NCBI GenBank assembly: GCA_945860285.1
Contig: CAMAQB010000018.1
Coordinates: forward strand, 1-44,249
Direction of reading: 5' to 3'
From: Akkermansia muciniphila
GTDB lineage: Bacteria; Verrucomicrobiota; Verrucomicrobiia; Verrucomicrobiales; Akkermansiaceae
Length of the DNA stretch: 44,249 bases
Part shown: piece after piece, positions 1 through 8,091 of the stretch
Numbering within the stretch: the first letter of the stretch is position 1
Layout of the letters: each line of letters starts with the position of its first letter
The notes under the pieces: generated by a model
What the model saw: only the letters and a program-made list of their open reading frames with translations
Told to the model about the DNA's origin: nothing
Database searches by the model: none
Translations under genes and position numbers: made by a program

Positions 1-2
1 AT

Positions 3-134
3 CAACAAGTTGCCGATGCGACCCGACAGGCAAGGGCCGACCTTGAGTCTCAGATCGACACTCACCCGCTTGTAGTGGCAGCTCAGAAGCAAGCCGCGCC
101 ATATCACCGCAGGGGCGAACTTGTCCAAGTGTAA
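3..134 (+). CDS. C-terminal end of an unidentified protein (5' truncated by the window)
   Basis: An open frame enters from the window edge and runs 43 codons to TAA. The residues begin QQVADATRQARADLESQ and end RRGELVQV. The piece is hydrophilic and helical at first. A strong plus-strand terminator follows 27 bp later, which supports a real gene end. The closing pattern HPLV..A....G.LV.V faintly recalls the tail of DNA polymerase III gamma/tau subunits, but 43 residues cannot decide this and I assign no function. Confidence 0.55.
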   Translation, partial: QQVADATRQARADLESQIDTHPLVVAAQKQAAPYHRRGELVQV

Positions 135-161
135 AAATTTCTGCTATGCAGATGTTCACAG

Positions 162-191
162 GCCTGTCCCCACGGTGGGGGCAGGCTTTTT
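162..191 (+). terminator. Rho-independent terminator of the upstream partial gene
   Basis: GCCTG-T-CCCC pairs with GGGG-G-CAGGC around a five-base loop (ACGGT), giving a 10-bp stem with one G-T pair, followed at once by five T. It lies 27 bp after the stop at 134 and ends that transcription unit. Confidence 0.9.
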
Positions 192-320
192 GTTTCCGAT
201 CAAGGGACACCATCTCCCACGCTCTAAAAGCGCGCTATGTCTTTTCAATACATATAAAGGGGGTGTTTTTTGTTTCGATCAGGGGACGCATTTTCTCATG
301 CTCTAAGAACGTGCTATGTT
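187..320. repeat. Imperfect direct repeat, two copies of about 54 bp
   Basis: The segments 187-241 and 266-320 match along their length. Each starts TTTTTGTTTC, continues GATCA-GGGAC, then GCTCTAA, and closes with GCTATGT. The GGGGAC and GCTCTAA words also occur in the broken tRNA-Met gene 200 bp away, so these may be debris of attachment-site-like sequence. No open frame of convincing quality lies in 135-483. Confidence 0.7.
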
Positions 321-359
321 CATTCCAGCCCATTTTTTCAATTTTTCGCAGTGCATCCC

Positions 360-394
360 AAAATGCATCCCTAGTCCAAAAAAGGATGCATTTT
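360..394. repeat. Perfect 11-bp inverted repeat
   Basis: AAAATGCATCC (360-370) is repeated in inverted form as GGATGCATTTT (384-394) around a 13-base loop, with an extra half site TGCATCC at 352-358. There is no T-run typical of a terminator. The arrangement resembles a regulator or recombinase-arm binding array beside a tRNA gene, but no protein that would bind it is visible. Confidence 0.7.
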
Positions 395-483
395 GACCCT
401 TTTTAGAGCGTTTTTTCAAGTGATGAAATCGCCGGAAACCCTTTATCTACAACGGTTTGCGACAGTTTGAAAAACGTCATTTT

Positions 484-525
<42 letters not shown>

Positions 526-545
526 GTCTTTATACAGGAGAACTA

Positions 546-620
546 TGGAGCCGGTTGTCGGATTTGAACCGACGACCTGATCATTACAAATGAACTGCTC
601 TACCACTGAGCTAAACCGGC
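546..620 (-). tRNA. tRNA-Thr(TGT)
   Basis: On the minus strand the acceptor strands GCCGGTT and AACCGGC pair fully. The D arm is GCTCAGTGGTAGAGC. The anticodon loop TTTGTAA places TGT at positions 34-36, and the T arm GTCGG-TTCGAAT-CCGAC is perfect. A discriminator T and an encoded CCA end the gene. The anticodon stem has one T-T mismatch. It is intact, unlike the tRNA-Met remnant just behind it. Confidence 0.95.
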
Positions 621-720
621 GTCAAAAAAAACCGTGCCGCATGTGCGGTCGGACGGCTTTTGTAACGGTGCGGCGTGACTGTCGCAAGCATATTTTTGTG
701 CGATCCTGCACAGTGAGCTC

Positions 721-870
721 AAGGCAGGGAAGTTTCTCCCCGGGGAGCGGGTTTTCGCCAAAGATCACGCGAGGGAACAGCAAACGAAAGCGCGGGATGA
801 AGGTAGGTCACGTCAGCATGATTCGCATCCGCCCCCCGCCGGAACACTCGGAGATCGTTCCTTGCCCTTT
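721..870. repeat. A/B intergenic repeat element, copy 1 (B followed by A)
   Basis: The stretch begins AAGGCAGGGAA and ends TTCCTTGCCC, near-inverted ends. The left part (B: GGGAAGTTTCTCCCCGGGG and onward) and the right part (A: GATGAAGG..GGTCACGTCAG to CGGAACACTCGGAGATCG) both recur near 23.5-23.9 kb. It carries no credible gene. The rest of the 621-918 spacer shows nothing else. Confidence 0.85.
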
Positions 871-918
871 TTTGATCGACCTAAACCATGTCGACATTTT
901 TTCCTCTTGCTGTTTACA

Positions 919-932
919 TGTTCTTGTGAACA
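919..932. promoter_or_regulatory. LexA-type SOS box
   Basis: TGTTCTTGTGAACA is a perfect palindrome of the form TGTTC-N4-GAACA and sits 9 bp upstream of the polymerase start codon. This is the LexA recognition pattern reported for Verrucomicrobia. Its position, overlapping where a leader or promoter must lie, fits repression of a damage-inducible translesion polymerase. The match is seen in the sequence; LexA binding is inferred. Confidence 0.8.
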
Positions 933-941
933 GTATTTGAC

Positions 942-2156
942 ATGCGCCGGACGGTGGTATTCATCGATTTCAACAGTTACTTCGCTGCGGTGGAGCAGCA
1001 CGCGAATCCGTTGCTGCGCGGCAAGCCGGTGGCGGTGATTGCGACGATGGCGGAAACGACCTGTTGCATCGCCGCCAGTCGCGAGGCGAAACGTTTCGGC
1101 ATCAAGACGGGCACGGGTGTGCGCGAGGCCCGTTCCCGCTGCCCGGACATTGTGTTCGTGCTCAGCGATTCGAAAAAATACATGGACTATCACCGCCGTC
1201 TGGTCGCTTTGATGGAGGAGGAAATCCCCGTGGAAAAGGTTTGTTCGGTCGATGAAATGTACGGCGTTTTCACCGGACCCTACGCGGAAAAAGAACAGGT
1301 TTGGAAAACCGCCGAACAGGTGAAGCGCCGGCTCGCGAGGGACTTCGGCGGGCCGCTGACCTGTTCGATCGGTCTCGCGCCGACGGTGTTTCTCGCCAAA
1401 ACCGCGAGCGACATGCAGAAGCCCGATGGTCTGGTGTGGCTCGATGCCGCACAGCCCGGCCCGGCGTTTTTTGAACTGGAGTTGCAGGACCTGTGCGGCA
1501 TCGGTCGCAACATGCACGAACGTCTGAAATACCGCGGCATCCGCACGGTGAAGGCCTTGTGGGAGGCGAGCGCGGAAAAATTGCGCGGCGTCTGGGGCGG
1601 GATTGAAGGCGAGCGATTCTGGCAGGCGCTGCATGGCATCGAACCGCTGCGACCGGCGATCATTGCGCGCCAGGTCGGACACTCGAAAATCCTCCACCCC
1701 GACCTGCGTCATGAAAACGGCGTGCGCGCGATGCTGGATCGGCTGGTGTACAAAGCCGCGCTGCGACTGCGCAAGGAGGGCCACGAATGCGGCGAGATGT
1801 GCGTCTATGTGAAAATGAATCGCGAGTACGCCGGCTCCTCATGGTCGGTGATGGCGCGATTTCCTTCCACGCAGGAAGTGCGGCCGCTGCTGGAAGTGTG
1901 GCGGGCACTGTGGGAGCAACGTCCGCGACCGCTTTCTCACCCCTTTGCCTGCGGCGTGGATCTCTGCCGCCTGCAAGACCCGGGCGATCCCCGCCTGCCC
2001 TTGTTCGCAGAGGATCCGCGCGATGCCGCCATCAGCAGCCTGCTGGATCGCATCAACAAACGACACGGTGCCAATGCGTTGTGGTTCGGCAGCGCGCACA
2101 GCGCCGTGGCCGAGGACGTGCCGCGCATCGCATTCCACACCCTGCCCGACGTGTGA
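942..2156 (+). CDS. Y-family translesion DNA polymerase (UmuC/DinB type)
   Basis: This 404-residue enzyme would copy past damaged bases with low fidelity. The palm begins FIDFNSYFAAVEQ, with catalytic Asp9 and the DxN pattern of UmuC-type members. The second catalytic pair is Asp104-Glu105 in CSVDEMY. Helix-hairpin-helix residues follow around 180-230 (LCGIGRNM, KYRGIRTVKAL), then the little-finger domain. Near residue 345 PRLPLF resembles a beta-clamp-binding peptide. The ATG at 942 follows a LexA-type box by 9 bp, so SOS control is likely. No umuD or imuA partner lies beside it; the next gene, a transporter, starts 57 bp downstream. The family is certain, but UmuC versus DinB is not settled. 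Confidence 0.93.
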   Translation: MRRTVVFIDFNSYFAAVEQHANPLLRGKPVAVIATMAETTCCIAASREAKRFGIKTGTGVREARSRCPDIVFVLSDSKKYMDYHRRLVALMEEEIPVEKVCSVDEMYGVFTGPYAEKEQVWKTAEQVKRRLARDFGGPLTCSIGLAPTVFLAKTASDMQKPDGLVWLDAAQPGPAFFELELQDLCGIGRNMHERLKYRGIRTVKALWEASAEKLRGVWGGIEGERFWQALHGIEPLRPAIIARQVGHSKILHPDLRHENGVRAMLDRLVYKAALRLRKEGHECGEMCVYVKMNREYAGSSWSVMARFPSTQEVRPLLEVWRALWEQRPRPLSHPFACGVDLCRLQDPGDPRLPLFAEDPRDAAISSLLDRINKRHGANALWFGSAHSAVAEDVPRIAFHTLPDV

Positions 2157-2213
2157 GGAAATGCGGCAGTTTTCCATTGCCCTGCGCGCTGGTTTCTTTC
2201 CATACTCCCGGCC

Positions 2214-4100
2214 ATGAACCGGGAAATCAGCACTGTTCCGATTGATTCGCCACTGATGCCGCCGGGCATCCCCTACATCATCGGCAACGAAGCGGCGGAA
2301 CGCTTTTCGTTTTACGGCATGCGCGCCATTCTGGTGGTGTTCATGACCAAATACCTGTGGCTGATGGACGGACGCGCGGGCACCGCGGTGTCCGATGCCG
2401 CCGCCACCGAGCACTATCACAATTTCGTGGCGTGGGTGTATTTCACTCCCCTGCTCGGCGCCTTGCTGAGCGATATTTTGTTAGGGAAATACCGCACGAT
2501 CATGTTGCTGAGCATCGTTTACTGCCTCGGCCACGCGGCGCTGGCGTGCATGGACCTGGCGGGCAACTCGCCGAACTGGCTGATAGCCGGGCTGGTATTG
2601 ATCTGCCTCGGTTCGGGCGGCATCAAACCATGCGTCTCGGCCCACGTCGGCGACCAGTTCGGCCGCAGCAACCAGCACCTGCTTTCGAAAATCTACAACT
2701 GGTTTTATTTCTCGATCAATTTCGGTTCGTTCTTTTCCACCCTGCTGACGCCGTGGTTGCTGGAGTGGTACGGCCCGCACTGGGCCTTCGGCGTGCCCGG
2801 AGTGCTGATGGCGATCGCGACGTTCATGTTCTGGATGGGGCGGAAAAAATTCATCCACGTCCCGGCGGGAGGCATGAAATTTTTCCGCGAACTGTTTTCC
2901 GTCACCGGTCTGGTTGCCCTCGCGAAATTGCTGCCCTTGTTTCTCTTCATCGCACTGTTCTGGGCCCTCTACGACCAAACCGGTTCTTCGTGGGTGCTGC
3001 AGGCCGAACACATGAACCTGAACTTCATGGGCATCACCTGGCTGGAATCACAGATCCAGGCGATCAATCCGATCCTGATCCTGGTTTACATCCCGCTGTT
3101 TACTTTTCTCGTTTATCCTCTGGTCCACAAGGTGTTCCCACTCACGCCGCTGCGGAAAATCGGCATCGGTCTGTTTCTCGTCGCCGCCTCGTTCGCAATC
3201 ATCACGCTGATCCAGTCGTGGATCGACGCCGGCCAACGACCGTCGGTCGCCTGGCAGTTGCTGGCCTATCTGATCATCACCGCCGCGGAAATCATGATCT
3301 CGATTGTCGGCCTGGAGTTTTCCTACACCCAGGCGCCGAAAAACATGAAGTCGCTGGTCATGGCGTTCTATCTGCTCGCCGTGTTTCTCGGCAATATTTT
3401 CACCGCGCAGATCAATCATTTCATCCAGATTCCCTCGTCGGCCGACGAGCAGTTCGCCGCCTTGGTGGCATCGCAACAACCGGAACTGCTCAAGGACGCA
3501 CACAACGCGATCCTGCCCGGCTACGACAAAATCACCGGCACCGAGGACGACCTGGTCGCCCGGCTCAACGGCGGCGCGCTGAAGTCGATCGAATTCCCGG
3601 AAGCGACGCAGCAGGCACTGGACAAAGCCGCACAGGTGGTGATCACCATGGCGCAGAGCCAGAAAAACAAACTGCCGCAGGTCGATCAGCTCAGCGCGGA
3701 AAAACTCGGCCGCGATCCATGGGGCAACCCGATCGAATATGCGATCACCAGCCAGAATTCCTGCCGTTTGATCTCGGCGGGACCGGACAAAACCCGGGGC
3801 ACGAAATGGGACATCGGCCTGACCATTCAAATCACCCAGCCCGCCGGGCCGCGCGAGGCATCATGGTCGGACCGCTTCCATCCACATCAAACATGGCTCG
3901 AAAACCGCGGTCGGGAACTCGGTGTGGAAACAAAGAAAGAATCATCCACCACGTATGACAAGAGCTATTTTTCCGGCGGTCAAACCAAGCTGGAAGGACA
4001 ACATTATTACCGGTTTTTCACGGTGCTGATGCTGGTTTTCGCGGTGCTCTACATTCCCTTCGCGATGCTCTATCGACCAAAAGCATATCTGCACGAATGA
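2214..4100 (+). CDS. POT/PTR2 proton-coupled oligopeptide transporter with a pseudopilin-like extracytoplasmic insert
   Basis: The 628-residue membrane protein would import di- and tripeptides with protons. Family signatures are clear: ERFSFYGMRAILVVFMTKYL near residue 29, GGIKPCVSAHVGDQF near 140, and FYFSINFGSFF near 165. About a dozen membrane segments are visible. The last two are separated by roughly 200 hydrophilic residues (about 405-600). Inside this loop, LGRDPWGNPIEYAITS, then LISAGPDKTRGTKWDIG near residues 498-535, closely follow the C-terminal motif of GspG-type major pseudopilins (DPWGNPY..., ..YS.GADG..., DI). The usual topology puts this loop outside the cytoplasmic membrane. 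The gene ends against a palindrome shared with convergent tatD. Confidence 0.92.
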   Translation: MNREISTVPIDSPLMPPGIPYIIGNEAAERFSFYGMRAILVVFMTKYLWLMDGRAGTAVSDAAATEHYHNFVAWVYFTPLLGALLSDILLGKYRTIMLLSIVYCLGHAALACMDLAGNSPNWLIAGLVLICLGSGGIKPCVSAHVGDQFGRSNQHLLSKIYNWFYFSINFGSFFSTLLTPWLLEWYGPHWAFGVPGVLMAIATFMFWMGRKKFIHVPAGGMKFFRELFSVTGLVALAKLLPLFLFIALFWALYDQTGSSWVLQAEHMNLNFMGITWLESQIQAINPILILVYIPLFTFLVYPLVHKVFPLTPLRKIGIGLFLVAASFAIITLIQSWIDAGQRPSVAWQLLAYLIITAAEIMISIVGLEFSYTQAPKNMKSLVMAFYLLAVFLGNIFTAQINHFIQIPSSADEQFAALVASQQPELLKDAHNAILPGYDKITGTEDDLVARLNGGALKSIEFPEATQQALDKAAQVVITMAQSQKNKLPQVDQLSAEKLGRDPWGNPIEYAITSQNSCRLISAGPDKTRGTKWDIGLTIQITQPAGPREASWSDRFHPHQTWLENRGRELGVETKKESSTTYDKSYFSGGQTKLEGQHYYRFFTVLMLVFAVLYIPFAMLYRPKAYLHE

Positions 4101-4141
4101 ACCCGAGTTCCGAAGTTAACACCAAGAGTTCAGGCGAATTT

Positions 4142-4261
4142 AACCACTGATACACTGAGTTCCACTGAAAACGCTGAGTGGGAAGGCACTGCAAATCGAT
4201 TACTATATTGTGTTTTTGTATTTTCACAGTGAACTCAGTGGTTCTCAGTGTATCAGTGGTT
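4142..4261. repeat. Large CACTGA palindrome between convergent genes
   Basis: Left arm 4142-4177 starts AACCACTGATACACTGAG and is mirrored by 4227-4261, identical over the outer 18 bp and then imperfect (..CCACTGA). The loop is about 50 bases. It fills the gap between convergent POT and tatD genes and ends in a T-run on the plus strand, so it probably stops transcription from both sides. A related palindrome lies at 32597-32675. Confidence 0.8.
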
Positions 4262-4305
4262 TTTAGGCTTCAATCCATCATTCAACTTCGGTTTTAGGGA
4301 TGAAC

Positions 4306-5118
4306 TCACAACTCCGCCAGTCGCGGGAAAAATTCCAACGCGGCCTGGCTCGTGTGAGCAGCGAGATCATCGAAAGATTCCCCGCGCGCCGCAGCGATGC
4401 ACGCGCAGGTGTGCGCGACATAGGCCGGCTCGTTGCGCTGTCCCCGATGCGGCACGGGAGCCAGATACGGGGAGTCGGTTTCTAACAAAAACGTGCCGAG
4501 CGGCAAGCCGGACGCCACCGCCAGCACGTCGCGCGCGCTTTTGAATGTCGTCACCCCGCCGAAGGAAACCAATCCACCTAACGAAATTACCTTTTCAGCA
4601 TTTTCCCGACTGCCGATGAAACAATGAAACAATGCACGCACCTTGTCGGCGTGACGTTGATAGATTTCCCGTGCGTCGTCGAACGACTGGCAGCCACTGC
4701 GGTCACGGGTATGAATCACCACGCCCAGCCCGCTGCGCGCCGCCAATAAAAAATGCTGTTGCAAAAAATTCTTCTGCCGCTGACGGAAATCCTCCTCGCT
4801 CCAGCCCTCGGGCGCAGGATGGTAATAGTCGAGTCCGGTTTCCCCGATGCCCACCACCCGACGATCGTTCGCGAATGGCTTGATGACCTCAACCGCATTG
4901 TCCGGTGCGTTGTGAACATCGCAGGGGTGAATACCCACGCAAATCCCCACGCCGGGAAAGATGTCGGCGATGGTAAGATTGTCCGCGATGTCCTCGAGGC
5001 AGGTCGCCAGGCTAACGATTTTTTTCACTCCCGCCAGCGAAGCGCGATGGACAATGCCCTCCCGCTCCGATGGCTCGAACTTGTGCGATGCCAGATGGCA
5101 GTGGGAATCGATCAACAT
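4306..5118 (-). CDS. tatD: TatD-family metal-dependent hydrolase (DNase)
   Basis: This 270-residue TIM-barrel metallohydrolase belongs to the TatD family of 3'-5' exonucleases and deoxyribonucleases. Metal and catalytic motifs are present in order: DSHCHL (His6, His8), GETGLDYYHP (Glu93), VIHTRD (His136), FHCFIGS (His165) and LLETDSPYLAPVPHRG (Asp215). I start at the ATG at 5118, giving the family-typical MLIDSHCHL and an AGGA about 10 nt upstream. A GTG at 5139 would add seven residues. It faces the POT gene across a palindrome. The membrane-protein pair upstream starts a separate unit about 100 bp away. Confidence 0.93.
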   Translation of the reverse strand: MLIDSHCHLASHKFEPSEREGIVHRASLAGVKKIVSLATCLEDIADNLTIADIFPGVGICVGIHPCDVHNAPDNAVEVIKPFANDRRVVGIGETGLDYYHPAPEGWSEEDFRQRQKNFLQQHFLLAARSGLGVVIHTRDRSGCQSFDDAREIYQRHADKVRALFHCFIGSRENAEKVISLGGLVSFGGVTTFKSARDVLAVASGLPLGTFLLETDSPYLAPVPHRGQRNEPAYVAHTCACIAAARGESFDDLAAHTSQAALEFFPRLAEL

Positions 5119-5221
5119 GTGCGCCGATCCTACAAGCACCGCAGCACCGCAGGCAAGACGAATGAAAGGAGGGAAATGGTTGCGGGCTTTTGGCCCTCAG
5201 CCTCGATTGGCTGCAAGGCAC

Positions 5222-6052
5222 TCATTGACCGTCATACGAGCTCCGGCTCTCACCGCGGGTCGGTTCGCTGGCCTCTGGGACCTTGGTTGCATCCGTGGGT
5301 GGCGTGCTCGTGGTTGTCACTCCCTGGGTCTCGCCGAGCCAATCGCCCCAATGCTGGAGGAAGAACTTCTTTTCCTGGGTAAAGGCGTGTTCCGAACGTC
5401 CGAGAATCGGGCGCAGCGAGGTGGTCATCTGCAAAGTGACGAGAACAAAAACAAAACTCCAGATCACTATCGGACTGCTCTGGGTGGCCCCGGCGGCAAA
5501 ACAGGCGGTTTTCAGAAAGCGCAGGCCGAACAGCAGTGCGATCAACCATGCGCCAATTCCAAGAAATCCCATGAAGCCGTATGAGTTCGTCGACTCAGCG
5601 AAGATCCAGATCGCCGGGGCGAAACCCAACAGCAACAATCCTGCCAATGCCAGCGCCCCGGCCAGACAGGCGCCGAGTTGATGCACCGAAAATTTTCCGC
5701 CAGCGAGGGTTGAGAAAATGTAGAGGCTGGGAAAGCAGATCGCGCCCGCAATGAGGAGCCCGCCGGTGATTTTCAGCGGAGCCAACCAGAGCTGCTCGTG
5801 TTTCGCGAAGCAGCCGAGCACCACGCCGAACAGCAGGAATGAAATGATCGCCAGCAGCGTGAAGCGACCCGTCGCGCCATGGCCTGGACTGGCGAGGCGA
5901 TGAACGAGGTCGCGCGGACGACGCAACAGGGCTTCGAACAAGGCTCGCAGGTCGAGCGTTTCCTCAAGAGGGGCTTCGGGCAGTGCCGGATAGGGGGGTG
6001 GAGCGGGCGGATTGATCGGGTCGACTGGATTCATGGGATTGGTTGGATTCAT
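5222..6052 (-). CDS. Polytopic membrane protein of unknown function
   Basis: The 276-residue protein begins with a Pro/Asn-rich stretch (MNPTNPMNPVDPINPP) and a charged segment, LFEALLRRPRDLVHRL. About five hydrophobic helices follow between residues 65 and 225 (for example FTLLAIISFLLFGVVLGCF). A soluble Thr/Ser/Glu-rich tail ends the protein. I recognise no enzyme motif. Its ATG overlaps the stop of the upstream membrane protein in an ATGA, so the two are probably made in fixed ratio and may form one complex. A second ATG at codon 7 is an alternative start within the Asn-Pro repeat. Confidence 0.75.
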   Translation of the reverse strand: MNPTNPMNPVDPINPPAPPPYPALPEAPLEETLDLRALFEALLRRPRDLVHRLASPGHGATGRFTLLAIISFLLFGVVLGCFAKHEQLWLAPLKITGGLLIAGAICFPSLYIFSTLAGGKFSVHQLGACLAGALALAGLLLLGFAPAIWIFAESTNSYGFMGFLGIGAWLIALLFGLRFLKTACFAAGATQSSPIVIWSFVFVLVTLQMTTSLRPILGRSEHAFTQEKKFFLQHWGDWLGETQGVTTTSTPPTDATKVPEASEPTRGESRSSYDGQ

Positions 6053-6828
6053 GATGTTGGTTTGTAGTAGGCTGTGATGGCGGATTTGAGGGCTGCGATC
6101 ACCGGGATCGCGAGAACGGAAACAATGACGAGCAGGAAAACGATGGAGATGTTCGCATGGCCGCCGCTTAATTTATCGATCGAATGCCAGACCGACTCGT
6201 AGAAATTTCCCTTCATCGGGTCGGGCCGCAGGAAGGCGACATTCAGATTAGGACTGCCGAAGAAGGGTCGCAGCACCCACGAAAACTGCGCACCGAGGAT
6301 GCCGTTCCCCGCCAGCCAGGCGAGCAGGGTGATGGTGGCGGAACTGCGGTTCGGAGCCCGCGTGGCAAGCAGGCGGTGGAGATGCACGTTCGCGGCGATC
6401 CCGGCGAAACCGATCAGGAAAGTGTGGGTCACCAGATACGCCGAGTGGGCCATGCCGGCGTTCACGGACTCGGGAGGCGGTGCATTCCACGCGAGGAAAA
6501 ACGTGATCGGCGCCAGTGAGCCGAGAATCAGGGCCGCCAGTGCGAAGGACATCAACAGCGCGAGCAGGGATTGCCGGAAACCAAGACCGGTGCCGAGCAG
6601 AAGACCTAACAAACCATTGAGCAGCCCGTTGCAACCCAGCGTGCAGGCAACCAGCAGCGGCATCTTGATCGCCACATAGGCGCCCATCAGTGGCGAACGC
6701 CACCAGCCGACCGTAAAACCATACGCCGCCAATCCGAGGATGGTGACCGCCGCGACGCCGAAGATCCGGCGCGGATGGGGATCATCCAGCCATGCGGCAT
6801 CGGGTTGAAGGAGTGAGCGCAAGTTCAT
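6049..6828 (-). CDS. Polytopic membrane protein, translationally coupled to the next gene
   Basis: The 259 residues contain about six hydrophobic helices after an N-terminal cytoplasmic segment, LLQPDAAWLDDPHPRRI. The first is IFGVAAVTILGLAAYGFTVG and the last ISIVFLLVIVSVLAIPVIAAL. The pattern of the first 100 residues (WRSPLMGAYVAIKMPLLVACTLGCNGLLNG) suggests a YIP1-like or permease-like fold, but I cannot assign it. It shares an ATGA stop/start with the following gene, forming a two-gene operon. A possible 23-codon leader ORF lies about 60 bp upstream. Confidence 0.75.
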   Translation of the reverse strand: MNLRSLLQPDAAWLDDPHPRRIFGVAAVTILGLAAYGFTVGWWRSPLMGAYVAIKMPLLVACTLGCNGLLNGLLGLLLGTGLGFRQSLLALLMSFALAALILGSLAPITFFLAWNAPPPESVNAGMAHSAYLVTHTFLIGFAGIAANVHLHRLLATRAPNRSSATITLLAWLAGNGILGAQFSWVLRPFFGSPNLNVAFLRPDPMKGNFYESVWHSIDKLSGGHANISIVFLLVIVSVLAIPVIAALKSAITAYYKPTS

Positions 6829-7134
6829 GTGAACGAAGGCGATTCAAACGCGCCTGCATGAAAGTCTGATGCGGGATCGATAAGAAATACGTGAAAAGGA
6901 GGTGAAGTCATACATCTTCCTTCGATCACCTCTCCACTGTCGAGGAGTAAACAACGGACTTTTTTGTTGTCAGCTTTTTTGACAGAATTTCAGAATTTTC
7001 CGAATGTAAAAATAGTTGGATTCGTTCTAACAGATGCATCGGTGAGGAAACGCTCTGCAAAACTGTATGCCGTGAAATTTCGCCAGAGAATTATCCGTTG
7101 ACGGCAAGTGATTGCGGGTTACCCTGTGCGCACC
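6829..7134. other. Divergent intergenic region with a possible leader ORF and repeat debris
   Basis: This 306-bp gap separates a minus-strand operon from a plus-strand gene. A perfect anti-16S sequence AAGGAGGTGA lies on the plus strand near 6898 but no plus start codon follows it. On the minus strand an ATG preceded by AAGGA opens a 23-codon frame (MYDFTSFSRISYRSRIRLSC..). ACAGAATTTCAGAATTTTC near 6982 belongs to a degenerate repeat seen elsewhere in the window. No other gene is visible. Confidence 0.5.
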
Positions 7135-7482
7135 ATGTCGGTTAGCATCCATCCTTATTTCAAAGCCCATGCCGGCATGACCGCCGCATGCCACGCCCTG
7201 CTCCCTGCTTTTGTTGAAACCACCAGTCCGGACAAGGACTGTCTGTATTACGAATTCACCGCGCACGATGATGAAATCTTCTGCCGCGAGGCCTACACCG
7301 ATGGCGCAGCGACGCTGGCGCATATTCAATCGGTCGGTTCGCTGCTCGACGAGATGCTCAAGATCGCCGACCTGACCCTCCTGGAAATCCACGGACCTGC
7401 GGAAGAATTGGAGATCCTCAAACCCGCACTGGCGGCCTTGAATCCCACCTGGTTTGCCAGCGTTTGCGGGGTGGTAAAATGA
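7135..7482 (+). CDS. Antibiotic biosynthesis monooxygenase-domain (YgiN-like) protein
   Basis: The small protein (115 residues from the ATG at 7135) has the ABM fold signature: an N-terminal strand SVSIHPYFKAH, the helix AGMTAACHALLPAFVETT, then CLYYEFTAHDDEIFCREAYTDGAATLAHIQSVGSLLDEMLKI and a second LTLLEIHGPAEELEIL strand-helix unit. Such proteins dimerise and act as cofactor-free oxygenases or quinol monooxygenases; the substrate here is unknown. A GTG at 7108 would add nine residues unlike the family start. It converges on the methyltransferase gene 15 bp away. Confidence 0.85.
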   Translation: MSVSIHPYFKAHAGMTAACHALLPAFVETTSPDKDCLYYEFTAHDDEIFCREAYTDGAATLAHIQSVGSLLDEMLKIADLTLLEIHGPAEELEILKPALAALNPTWFASVCGVVK

Positions 7483-7497
7483 CCACCGGCCGAGTGG

Positions 7498-8091
7498 CTA
7501 TTTCCGGGTCATGAACAGCAGGCTTTCCTCCCCTTCCCTGCTGGCAAATGTCGGATGCGCGCCTTGATGTTTTTCGATAGAGAAGTGCGGCGCGAACTTC
7601 GATTCCAGCTCGGGCATCTCGCAGTTCCACGGTGGCCCTGAGCCATCATCGTCCATGTTGGTAAAAAACACGCCGACCAGCAATCCGCCGCTTGGCAGGA
7701 GTTGGGCGACGCGGGCGACGTAGGAATCGCGCAGCGACGGTGGGATCGCACAAAAGCAGGTATGCTCCCAGATCAGGCCGGGCGGGTTTGGTGGCGTCCA
7801 CTGGGACTCGTCAAAAAAATCCGCCTGCCGCACCTGCACATGGGGCAGGTCTTTGCAAAGGATCGAGGCATCGCGAACCGCCGAAGCGGAGAGGTCGATA
7901 CCTGTCACCGCGTGATCGGGATAGGCACGCGCCAGCCATTGCAAATCCCAACCCCGACCGCAGCCGGGCACGATGATCGAACCGCGGAACGTGATTTTTT
8001 TCAACAGGATCTCCAGCGCGGGATGCGGCACGCCCTTGTCCCAAGGTGTGTCCTCGTTTTGATAGCGGGATTCCCAATCGACGTCGGACAT
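7498..8091 (-). CDS. TPMT-family S-adenosylmethionine-dependent methyltransferase
   Basis: The 197-residue protein matches the thiopurine S-methyltransferase superfamily. It has the entry motif WDKGVPHPALEILL, the SAM-binding loop IIVPGCGRGWDLQWLA (about residues 39-54), the acidic ribose contact GIDLSASAV, QADFFDE, and the EHTCFCAIPPSLRDSYV segment typical of this family. Bacterial members methylate thiols, halides, selenium or tellurium compounds; the substrate is not readable here. Its ATG shares one base with the upstream stop (TGATG) and is preceded by GGGAGG, so it ends a co-directional run that begins at lysS. Confidence 0.88.
   Translation of the reverse strand: MSDVDWESRYQNEDTPWDKGVPHPALEILLKKITFRGSIIVPGCGRGWDLQWLARAYPDHAVTGIDLSASAVRDASILCKDLPHVQVRQADFFDESQWTPPNPPGLIWEHTCFCAIPPSLRDSYVARVAQLLPSGGLLVGVFFTNMDDDGSGPPWNCEMPELESKFAPHFSIEKHQGAHPTFASREGEESLLFMTRK

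Noticed and set aside
6896-6927. Terminator hairpin GGAGGTGA/TCACCTC in the divergent gap
   Set aside because: No T-run follows on either strand and no gene ends there, so it is not a terminator.
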